A DNA stretch of 64,000 nt from Armigeres subalbatus (Eukaryota > Arthropoda > Insecta > Diptera > Culicidae), in NCBI RefSeq assembly GCF_024139115.2, contig NC_085140.1, positions 431,953,240-432,017,239 on the forward strand, written 5' to 3'. The position numbers were made by a program, and so were the translations under genes. Of the stretch, positions 55,479 through 64,000 are shown in pieces (position 1 is the first letter of the stretch; each line of letters begins with the position of its first letter). The notes beneath the pieces were generated by a model. That model was not told where the DNA came from. It searched no databases and saw only the letters and a program-made list of their open reading frames with translations.

Positions 55479-56103
55479 CATTGTGGAGGTACTGCAGGAA
55501 GCAGCCATGGCCTGACAGGAATTGTGTCAGATGGAAGTGAACTTCCCCATGGGGTCTCTCCACCCAGCTCGATATGTTAGGTATCAGCCGGTGGGTCCAC
55601 CTACCTTTAGAAGAGTTATTCCACTCGCGCTGCCATCTGGCAACCGAAGTCACCCTGATACGTTCGCGGGCTCCCCTGGTGCCACGTAGCTCGAAACACT
55701 CCTCGTCTAGCCTGTTGAGTATGATCCTTTCTAGCAACTTGCCCGTCGTGTCTATAAGGCAGATTGGGCTATGCGCCGATGGGTCGCCCGGCGGCTTCCC
55801 GGCCTTCGGCAACAACACCAGTTTCTGTCTTTTCCATCTTTCGGGGAATCTACACTCATCTAGGCATCTTTGCATAGCTAGCCTGAACATGTACGGGTTC
55901 GCTATGATTGCTGCCTTGAGAGCGCAGTTCGGAACTCTATCAGGCCCTGGAGCTTTGTTCGTTACTAGGGATTTGGGCACCGCGAGTAACTCTTCGTTCG
56001 TCACCGGAGCCACCATTTCGGCCGCACCCATATTGCCTTGTGGTGCAGGAGGCCAGGGACTTGTGACTCGAGACTGGAATAGTACCTCGATAATCCTCGC
56101 CAA
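55447..56103 (-). pseudogene. R1-type LINE reverse transcriptase, internally deleted
   Basis: 218 residues. The fingers region is typical (NKAPGPDRVPNCALKAA at 49-65; KLVLLPKAGKPPGDPSAH at ~94-111; TTGKLLERIILNRLDEE at ~119-135). After about residue 141 the text jumps to the region beyond the RT core (ARWQREWNNSSKGRWTHRLI; HGEVHFHLTQFLSGHGCF), so the palm with its catalytic aspartates is missing. R1-clade ORF2 normally exceeds 1,000 residues. This copy is inactive. The last ~15 residues probably lie in the adjoining MITE fragment. Confidence 0.85.
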
Positions 56104-56204
56104 CCTATCCGGGGACCGTTCAGGGGGTTCTTGGCCATCACTATCCTGCAGGCGTCACCTCACGAATTCGCGTTGGCTCCTTCGCATAGGTTGTCGAAAC
56201 ACGC

Positions 56205-56732
56205 TCACTTACTGCTCTTGATGGCCTTGTTAAAGGCCAGTTTCGCACGTTGCATACTTCGTCTAACCTCGAGGTAGGCTGATCGAAGGGCCGCAATCTC
56301 GGTATTCCACCAGTATACATGCCGTCTGCCATTTTTCGGCAGGGCTTTCCTCGGCATGGTGGCGTCACTCACACGTGATAGGACAGCAACCAACGCATCC
56401 TCGCTTAGACCTTCAGCGTTGGCTTCCAGTCCCAGGGCCGCGGTGAAAACTTCGCTGTCGAAGTGATTGGTTCTCCACCCCCGGACCTGACAGGGATCCC
56501 CGGACCTCGAATGTTGCACGCCATAGTTGATCTTAAAGCGAATTGCTAGATGATCACTATGGGTGTAACCCTCGTCCACCCTCCAGTCCAAGTCTGGTGC
56601 CAGACCAGGACTGACAAACGTTACGTCAATCCATGACTCGACCCCGTTCCTTCTGAACGTGCTAGCGGAACCATCATTGACTAGCACTGCGTCGAGCTTC
56701 GCTAGCGCCTCTAGTAACGCGTCTCCACCCAC
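56205..56732 (-). pseudogene. R1-type LINE endonuclease C-terminus and linker
   Basis: 175 residues. GDALLEALAKLDAVLVNDG at ~3-21 and ESWIDVTFVSPGLA at 32-45 precede GYTHSDHLAIRF (55-66), the last motif of the APE-type endonuclease with the catalytic SDH at 59-61. The following helical segment (YWWNTEIAALRSAYLEVRRS) is the usual linker to the RT. The N-terminal half with the catalytic Glu is missing. A frameshift near 56205 leads to the RT frame, with KRECFDNLCEGA in the adjacent frame. Upstream text to 56858 (starting MTNRQNDQNEATN) may be from another part of the element. Confidence 0.8.
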
Positions 56733-56869
56733 TATCCATACCAGAATGCTGATTCGCCGACGCGTGGAGCTTTGTTCCCTGCCAGGGAGGGCTCATCATG
56801 ATGCACATTACTTTCGACGTGGTTCGTTGCTTCGTTCTGGTCGTTCTGCCGATTAGTCATGAAAATCGC

Positions 56870-58171
56870 ACCTCGGCTCATTGGTGTAGAGTCGATGGCT
56901 CCGCCTTTCATTAGTTCGATGCCAGCGCATGCAAATCATAAATGGTAGCAGCGCAAGCGCTCGTCGGAGGGGAGGGAAACTCTGCGAAACCATCCGAGTG
57001 GTTGGCGTTGGCGTCAGTGTTAATGAAGTGAAATTTTCTTAAGATTTTGATTTGAGGTTTGTTGCTGTTTATGATTGGAAAGGCGTATTATTGAAAACAA
57101 ATCAATTCTTATCAGATCCATCATTTAGCACAAGAGAAGGTTGAGCCGAGACAAATGTTTTTCAAAGATCACATCATAATTGACTGCTGATAGAAGAAAT
57201 TTTCTGTCCGTAGCAACGCAAGCATTTGTCGTTGGGAGAAGCTGAAAAATGGCGTCCATCGTCTTTTTCTCTTAAGATTCAGATTCTTGTTTTGTTGATG
57301 TTAGTGATTGGATAAACGCATTATTGAAAATTAAGCGGTTATTTTCGAAACCAAAATACCTGATAACGGCAGTTCATCGTATTAATGGCATCGGATCGGT
57401 CGCTCCTGCTTACCATCATCTTTAGTAAACACATGAAATTTTTCAAAATTGAATACTCTACATCTACGTTATACTATTGGCAGTCGTGTCTCGGATACAA
57501 GGGCTTCTACTTTTTTCTTTAAAAGAATGTGATTCCTTTAAATAGCGAAACGCGATCTGGAAGCATTGAACATGTATTGTCTTTGAACTGCATACCTTTT
57601 GAATAATCGACAAAAAATCTACAGAAAATGTCATGATTTACGCCCTACAAAGTAGAACTTCACGCTTCTTTTCGGACTTTTCCTTCTCAACCGATAGCAT
57701 TTTATTGTGTGACCGTCTTTCTCACCAAACAAACAAAAATATGAAAATTTGTCCGATTCCCCGCTATTTCTTTATCTGCCACTATCCACTGTTTTTAGAA
57801 AAACGGATAATTTCGCTCAGAATTCTTCTTCTGCTTCTGTATTTCACCCTTCGACGCATCGGGTTTGGGACCTAACTGATTCACTATCACTATCCTGACT
57901 CTCCTGTCATCGTCATTCAATAGTTTCTACAGATTGAAATTTCATGATTAGGAATCATTTTCTTCGCTCTAGAAACTGGCGTCTTGTCCTAAAAATTGAA
58001 ACTGTGTGTTACTTTCGAGTCTATCTTGTCATATGTATGGTTCAGCTTTTTCAGTCATTTTTGTTTATAACAATTTTTGTTCGAGAAAAGTTGTATTCAA
58101 CACATACTTCTAAAAGGGATGTTTTATAGTGTTCCGCCAGCTATTGGCTGTGTAAAAAAGATTCGCTCAGT
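56870..58171. other. No gene recognised
   Basis: Moderately AT-rich. 56930-57010 and 57190-57260 share AGCGCAAGC(G)(C)TCGTCGGAGGGAG or ACGCAAGCATTTGTCGTTGGGAG-like text, followed in both by AAATTTTCTTAAGATTTTGATT or CTTAAGATTCAGATTC and then a GTTGCTGTTTATGATTGG or GTTGATGTTAGTGATTGG motif. This suggests a diverged ~240-bp tandem duplication. Confidence 0.4.
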
Positions 58172-58179
58172 ATGCTCAC

Positions 58180-58827
58180 TAGAGTGATTCAAATTTTGAC
58201 TTTTTCGCTCCCCTGTGCTTAAACGATTGTTTTTGTTAGTTTAATAGTCCTCCCAAATTTTTAGCTGATTTGGATATAATTTGGTTGTGCACGTGCCGTT
58301 TGAAGGTTATATGAAAATTACTATGAGAATTGCCACTTATGTAAAGGAGCGTTTCTTGAAGCAGCCCAGAATCTATTTGAATATATTTAACGCATCGCAA
58401 TCATAGAATAGATCCTAAGCCGAAAGCCAGTTGTTGTTGCGAAGCAATCTGATTTTTGTGAGCAAAATTATAAAGAAAACAGAAAGGCTCATTATTGATA
58501 TTGATGTTATTCTTTTACGTGTTAAATTGAATTTGCCAGCTTTTGTTGTCAGCATCAAATCGTTTAGCAACAACGACGATATTTTCCCTTGTTAAATTTC
58601 CTATGTTGCTAACGTATTCATACATTTTTAGAGTTTAATGGGCAATGATGGGGAACGGTTTTTCACAAAAGTTACTGTTTTTATAGTAATTTTCATACAA
58701 GCTTCAAACTGCTTGTGCTCAGTCAAATTACATCCAAATTAGCTAAAAATTTACGACGATTATTAAAATGGCAAATGCCATCGTTTAAGCATAGGGGAGC
58801 AAAAAAGTCAAAATTTGAATCACTCTA
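58180..58827. mobile_element. hAT-type palindromic MITE with exact 8-bp duplication
   Basis: The ends TAGAGTGATTCAAATTTTGA and its complement are flanked by ATGCTCAC at 58172-58179 and 58828-58835. Arm homology extends ~150 bp (GCTTAAACGATTG, TTTAGCTGATTTGG). Length 648 bp. No transposase. Confidence 0.9.
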
Positions 58828-58974
58828 ATGCTCACCTAAAAAGTAAAACAAATTTTTTTTTGCACTTCATTCGAGTGAAAGAAAAATGTCACGTTTTAGT
58901 TCGAGAATTACTTAACCAAGGCGTTCTCGGGGCCAGAAAACTCAACGTATTCACCAGGATCGACTCAGTCAAGT

Positions 58975-59095
58975 ACGAGACGCCTTACTGTTGAAGTCGA
59001 AATGCGTATCTGTTAAAGTTACAATTAAGTGGTGGAATTAAATGGAATAGTACGAGCCCGTCTCATGACAAGTGAAGACATTCCACTAAAAGCTC
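58975..59095 (+). mobile_element. Penelope-like terminal fragment
   Basis: CTGTTGA, AGTC, GAAATGCGTATCTGTT at 58987-59015 keeps the 3' half of the hammerhead-like motif seen at 23362-23414 (CGAAATACGTATCTG). The adjacent GGTGGAATTAAATGGAATAG and CAAGTGAAGACATTCCACTA also occur, diverged, at 20815-20860 and 1090-1145. Confidence 0.5.
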
Positions 59096-59115
59096 AAACT
59101 AATTGAGGGAACACG

Positions 59116-59246
59116 CAGTCAACACAAGATTATGTCACATAAGATGCTAAAGTGGAGGTCGTATAGGTACTTCTGCATACAATATGTACGTATATCGCCT
59201 CCACTTTAGCATCTTATGTTGCATTATATACGATTTTGTGTTGACT
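59116..59246. mobile_element. 131-bp CAGTCAACACAA hairpin MITE
   Basis: The ends CAGTCAACACAA and its complement are exact. The arms also share CATAAGATGCTAAAGTGGAG. The flanks show no clear duplication. A half copy is at 42846-42935. Confidence 0.75.
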
Positions 59247-59264
59247 GGACAAGGTGAGGGAACT

Positions 59265-59760
59265 AAACCTGCTTGAATTTGCATGCATCCTTCAATTTAA
59301 GAAAACGAAATGCTCTACGCTGTTCGCGATACCACATATATTGCAATCAGACCGGGAAAGGCCTCCACCTAAGTTGTGGGAGACCCTTGTGTGTGACCGT
59401 TCCGGAGTCTAAAGGTTACTGTTTGTTCCTGTTTTGTAATTTGGTCACTGCAAGGACCGGTATTCCACAGCAATGCTCATTTCGTACCAACGACACTTGT
59501 TATCCAGCTTTTCACGCCGGCCATCGGGACAGAGTTGACATAACATAGCCCTTGATGTTCGCCACTAGCGAGCGCATTAGCAGCAGCGTTTTCCCTGATG
59601 CCGCAGTGGCTAGGGATCCAGGCGAACGTGTTGGGGGCTGTCCATATACCACGTGGACAGGTTTTGGTCGGTTTAAGATACCCCTCTCCCCCAGCGTGGA
59701 CAACTGCTCATATAAATTTTCAAACAACTCCAAAGTCGACACCTCGGTCGGAAACGGTGC
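59265..59760 (-). pseudogene. LINE RNase H and C-terminal fragment, frameshifted
   Basis: On the minus strand, in pieces: FAWIPSHCGIRENAAANALA near 59630-59570, the C-terminal part of an RNase H domain (WIPSHCGIxGNExAD in family members, here with the acidic residue of the last motif lost), then a stop. Further on, in another frame, come SHTRVSHNLGGGLS and RSDCNICGIANSVEHFVF (59400-59290), the cysteine/histidine-containing tail that follows RNase H in LOA/R1/I-type LINEs. At least one frameshift and one stop separate them. Confidence 0.7.
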
Positions 59761-59829
59761 CATCGGTGTATCGAATCTCATGGTTCCAGAAGCGCGTTGC
59801 GGTACGTTCCAGAGAAAACCCACCTTCTC

Positions 59830-60469
59830 AATTCGTCTCTTCTGAAACGGGTGACAATGGTTTTGTCGATGCTGGCGGGAGATATCAGTCAGCTTCTCGC
59901 TCTGTGCCAGTGGACCCGTGCCACGTTTCGCTGGATCCGATCAGCATCGGCAAGGAGAGAGATCATGTACGGTGGAAGCGGAAGAAACAGGTAAAGAAAA
60001 AGTGATTATCAAGGTGCAAGAAAGTATGGAAAAAGGATACGTGAAGGATTTAAGAGACTGTCAATGGCGTGCGAAGAAAAACAGTGCCGTCATGTTGAAC
60101 GACCTAGATTGCCTTCTGCCAACCAACACAACACTAGATTAGAAAAGCCTTTGACAAGCTAAATAACAACAAGGCTGTGGGTACGAGCCAGTTCCGACAG
60201 CGCTGATGATTAACTGTTAAGTGTGCCAGCGTCTCATTAGGGCGAGCCTTGATTGCCAGTCAGTGTTATTGGCATTCTCTAAGAAATTACAGGTCCTAAC
60301 CAAGTGCCTCGCCTGCCTCCATCTAAGAGATAGGGTTTAGTCCTAAAATCTATATCTGTGATAACAGAAGAAAATGATGCTTACAATAGTCTACCCGAGC
60401 AGCACACATGTTACACACACAGATCACAGATACTTATATAAGACCAGATTCAGTCACAATTAAGTTGCT
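59830..60469. other. No gene recognised
   Basis: Plus-strand frames to about 60005 and 60142 have charged, Lys-rich products with no recognised domain. They may be flanking parts of a decayed LINE. TACTTATATAAGACC at 60431-60445 has a TATA-like core, but it lies outside the downstream retroposon. Confidence 0.3.
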
Positions 60470-60493
60470 GCAATCAGATTCGCTCGACTTGTG

Positions 60494-61088
60494 AGTTCGG
60501 TGCGTGTTTTCTCTTGTTTCGGACAGCAGAACGATCGCGCGATCTGCCGAAATATTGTGTTCTGCATTGTGCGGCCGGTAATAAAGTTAATCAGTTCAGT
60601 GCGTGTTTTTTCGGAGTAGCTATCGAGCAAGCGTTGTGCAGTGCGTGTTTCAGTCGTCGCGAAGTAGTTAAGATATCGAATCAGTCTTCGGGAAAATACG
60701 TAAGACATTGTACCGTTTTTGTATCATTATGAATATGGCGTCGTTCAAATGAAATAATTAGTCGCTTACCAAGGCGATTTCCAATATATTTCCTTCCCAA
60801 CTAACATGCTATTCCTTTCCAGTGCGCTCATGGAGATACAGAGGATTCCTCGGTCTCTTGTAGCAATGGGTGTCCAACTAATTTTCCTCCCCTTATCCTA
60901 ATTGGCGGTAAGGACGTGGGCGGCGTCTTTATTGGTCTTGATTTAAAGAAACTCCGAAGCATGTACAGTGAGAATAGCTTTCTAGTCCCGAGAAAACTAT
61001 TCAATTGGTGAGCTGTGCATTATTTGTTGTTTCTCGGCCAATCACGACTAGCAATTACGATGGGTACAGTCAATCAAGCTAAAGCTAA
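60494..61088 (+). mobile_element. Hexamer-tailed retroposon with 24-bp target-site duplication (copy 4)
   Basis: 24 bases at 60470-60493 recur at 61089-61112 with one mismatch. The order is: head (AGTTCGGTGCGTGTTTTC, AACGATCGCGCGATCTG, GCGGCCGGTAATAAAGTTAATC), start of a second head unit (AGTTCAGTGCGTGTTTTTTC), a middle shared in part with copy 2 (GCATCGAGCAAG/CTATCGAGCAAGCG, CTTACCAA), shared body (GGATTCCTCGGTCTCTTGTAG, AAGGACGTGGGC, GTACAGTGAGAATAG) and an AAGCTAAAGCTAAGC tail. No protein. Confidence 0.85.
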
Positions 61089-61112
61089 GCAATCAGATTC
61101 GATCGACTTGTG

Positions 61113-64000
61113 CAAATTGCTCAATGCTAAATTCTTTGAAAAAATCAAAGGGTTTTTGTTAAAAACTGATTGTTTGTATAAATTTAAGTACCTTTAAATT
61201 AAAGAGATTAAAGAGAAACTAGAAAGACATGCTTTATACTAAAATGGAACTAGAGTGTTCTCTGAAAACCTCAATGGGATAAAAAGTAGAACGAACTGAT
61301 CTCTTTATTTTTAGTTTTGTAGCCAATTGCAATTGACATCAGCCACTCAGATACGAGAATGTACGCATCGAATTTATTCTGAAACGTCGACAAACAGCAA
61401 ATATTCACCACCCTCGCGTCATCGGGAAACGCCCGATCAATAATTCAATAATCATTAAATTGTCATTTTACGATCACGGAGACGATAAGTTCGCTTCACC
61501 GAGCACTTTAGAATCCACGACGCAAGCAAGCAAGGGTTCGGCTCCACAGCCGTCGTCACACCACAAACGTCTTATCAATAATTCATGACGCTATCTTTTA
61601 TAATACAAATGTTAACTTTTTTCCAACCGCGGACTCACTCTTTCTCTCTCTCGAATCGGAGCTTGCTCTCGACAGTTGGTTGACAGCCCCCGCGCGACCG
61701 CCGCTCAAAAATATACATTTCAATTGGGTTCGGTCGTCCGCGGTTTTTGCCCCCGGCGCTTTTCAAGCTCCGGCGGGCGTCCCACCCACACCATTGCAAT
61801 TCCATGATGCCACGAAAAGTTCTGATTCTGTTTTTCCGCATTGGTAAGCAGAAGAAAAAGTGCGCTAGGAGAGGACGACGACGGCGACGCCAACACTGGA
61901 GGCGACAAACCTTTCGCGTGGTCCACCCTCGCAGCCACAGAGCCATTTTTGGCTGCATCAGGAATAACAGATTCCCCGGCTACCGGCGGCGCGGCAGATT
62001 GCTTCGAGGAGAGACAGATCGGCAAACTAAAATTTAAACCGTCTAGACGTCGTAAAAGGAATGTACGAACGGGAGGACGCTTTCCGGGGTTTTACATCTC
62101 CGTCTGTTGCGTCCGAGGGAAGCGCGGAAGAGGTTGCGGTAGATGGAGGTTTTTTTCGGGTAGTGACTCCCTGGAAGTCGAACTGACTCTTTGGTGTGCT
62201 TTCCAGAGGTCCGGCCCCAAAACATGGTTCGTATGTTTATCGACGGTAACAACGAACTGGAGAACAAACTTTATTTCCTCTTAGATTGTGGCAAGGAACA
62301 GAGCAAACACAAAGAGGGCAGATTTAAGAAGCCTTCTCTTCATGCATACATTATTGTCCAATCCGCACTTTATGTTTTTCTCATAGGACAAAGTTGTACA
62401 TTTTTCTTGTAGTTTTGTGGCTTGCTAATTAGAAGCAATTTCACTATTTTTGCATATTTTGTACAATTTTTAACAAATATTTCCAAAGTTTTGTTTCCAA
62501 CTTTTTTAAATTTTCAATTCATTTATGTATTTGTTTATATTTTATTTCGAAATTTCATGAAATATTATCTGATTTTGAGCAATCCTTTTTGCAGTTAAAA
62601 CTTTTAATCTCAACACGATTAAACATCCGTATCGTCAGAAGATCTTTTTTATGGTAAGCGTTTTTTTTTTAAGATTCACCTTCCTTGCTTTGTAGCTTCC
62701 CGATATAGGATCATCATGTAGACAATCACGGCAACGGCGAGGATGGTGTGTGTCTTATCTTAAAAGCAAGCATAAAAAGCAAAAACAGCAAAAGTGCCGA
62801 AGTAAATACAGGTCGTTCGCGGTGCAGAAGAGTGCTCTCAAGCTCATCATCCAACGTCGTCGTCGTCATCGTCTTCGCCGTGTGGCACAGTTATTGTTAC
62901 TGATGCGATGTTTGTTCACTGCGAGCGATGCGGTGCTTAGAAAAACCAGCCCACCGAATGAAGAGGTGGAACAGATTATGTAATTATCATAAATGCGTCA
63001 ATAATTTTCATGCTTTAATTATGCAAATTATTAGCGGTAATCATGCACATTAACTCACATGTCGACATTTGGTGGATATTACACGGGCACCGGCAGATGT
63101 GGAATAAAAAACTGAGTAAAACTGAGCAAAGACCGCACATGCGACTCTGACTTGTGGCGTGTGCTCATAATGAAAAATCGATGCTCCTGTTTTCTGCTCC
63201 GATTGGGCCGGTTGTGGCTGGTGATCCTTGGGGTTCCGATGCTGTAACTTCAGTCCCGTGAAGAATAATGATGTGTCTTGCCAGGCGGTGCTGATGCTTC
63301 TGCGGTGATCGAAGGAAAACTTGTCCGGACTTTTATGAAGTGCGAGAAGTGGCACATAATGAATGAAGCGTTACGGCGGCGGGAGTGCGTGTTCTCGTGC
63401 GTGTGATCAAAAAGGATGGGCAAAGTTTGCCAGAGACTGTTCGGCTAAATGGTTTCATTATCTCGCACAGCTCCCATTAATTGAGTTATCTGCATCAATG
63501 TGTTGGGTTAATGGTAGACATTGATGGAGGATGATTCGGCCAAATTCAGTTTGGTTCATGTGCATGAACACAACTCATCAATATCAATTAGGAAAGTTGT
63601 TTGGAAAAGTAAACTTCATTGAAACTAATTTTGAACCGTATTCAAACGTTACCTCCAAGACATTCAAGCGAAACATTGCAACATTTTTCTAAATGACTCA
63701 CTGAACCGCTTCATTTCGCAAAACGACCTTCAACGGCTTCATTATCGCTTAATTACGCAGCATTCTTCACGCCAGCAGGCCTTCGGGCAATTTTCCGCTC
63801 GCGCACAAATGGATCCTTCGGAAAACTTTTGCCATTTCCACTCCCATTCCTGCGGCCCAAAGACTTTTTTGATGGAATCATGAAGTTACTTTGATTAGCT
63901 TTTTCTGTAAGCGAGTAGGTCAAAGAAAGATTTTTTCCAATTGCTGAGAAAACAAATTGGTGGATGACACAACATCATTATTTCGTTCGGAACCGTCATC
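61113..64000. other. Apparently low-copy sequence at the window end
   Basis: 61630-62200 is GC-rich with several overlapping frames, the longest being 61841-62284 (147 residues, Arg/Gly-rich, no domain). 62400-62680 is AT-rich. 62985-63060 contains a cluster of TAAT and ATTA motifs with an exact octamer ATGCAAAT at 63021-63028. No repeat partner in the window. It could be intronic or regulatory. Confidence 0.3.

Noticed and set aside
55574..56221. 215-residue plus-strand frame
   Set aside because: Antisense to the R1-type RT, which has recognisable motifs on the minus strand.
60409..60707. Solo LTR starting TGTTACACAC with a TATA-like TATATAAG and AATAAA
   Set aside because: The 24-bp target duplication at 60470-60493/61089-61112 places the element start at 60494, so the TATA-like part lies outside. 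The shared head also occurs at 5' ends of hexamer-tailed retroposons, not as an LTR.
61841..62284. 147-residue Arg/Gly-rich protein
   Set aside because: Overlapping long frames on both strands in a GC-rich patch, no domain and no start context. Not supported as a gene.
1..64000. CRISPR array, bacterial operons or integrated viral genes
   Set aside because: No regular repeat-spacer structure, no bacterial gene organisation and no virus-like coding sequence recognised. The sequence is eukaryotic repeat-rich DNA.

Overview
This window looks like non-coding, transposon-dominated chromosome from a culicine mosquito, most likely an Aedes species. The reasons are AT-rich sequence, tRNA-related SINEs that resemble Aedes Feilai, RTE-clade LINEs, a Penelope-like element, many 8-bp-TSD and TA-TSD MITEs, and long degenerate arrays built on GGAATTCC-type units. 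I could not search a database, so the species is an inference from repeat content. I recognise no intact host protein gene, rRNA or functional tRNA. Every recognisable coding sequence is the broken remains of a mobile element.

Layout. 1-4.2 kb: fold-back element, short repeats and sequence I cannot assign. 4.2-7.8 kb: a ~3.5 kb terminal-inverted-repeat (TIR) element carrying a nested 0.7 kb palindromic MITE, a 106-bp hairpin MITE and GGAATTCC-type repeats. 8.7-10.2 kb: hairpin element, then a LINE reverse-transcriptase pseudogene. 10.2-13.9 kb: two head-to-tail RTE copies on the minus strand. 13.9-17.6 kb: unassigned sequence. 17.6-19.5 kb: a cluster of hexamer-tailed retroposons with long target-site duplications. 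18.5-21.8 kb: a larger nested TIR element containing some of these plus RTE and Penelope fragments. 22.0-24.3 kb: a hAT transposase fossil and a Penelope-like GIY-YIG fragment inserted in a ~100-bp tandem array. 24.5-26.4 kb: two TA-flanked inverted-repeat elements. 28.3-33.3 kb: two GGAATTCC-type arrays of opposite polarity, with a hAT MITE between them. 33.3-37.2 kb: mostly unassigned. 37.2-41.0 kb: TIR elements, a Feilai-like SINE and a third RTE copy. 41.1-42.8 kb: a ~60-bp minisatellite split by a hAT MITE. 43.3-44.9 kb: a G-tract hAT-like element. 45.9-46.2 kb: a second Feilai-like SINE. 46.2-50.9 kb: unassigned. 51.0-53.5 kb: a chimeric retroposon with a 31-bp target-site duplication and two MITEs. 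54.4-58.8 kb: a second minisatellite split by a MITE, an R1-type LINE pseudogene and a palindromic MITE. 59.1-61.1 kb: small MITE, RNase H fossil and another long-TSD retroposon. 61.1-64 kb: unassigned, partly GC-rich.

The two most informative signals are these. First, a family of 0.6-0.75 kb retroposons has a shared head carrying a GATCGCGCGATC-type palindrome, variable middles, a shared 3' body, copy-specific hexamer tails and exceptionally long (23-31 bp) target-site duplications. Second, a hammerhead-ribozyme-like fold lies directly downstream of the Penelope-like ORF, and degraded relatives of its core occur at four other places in the window.
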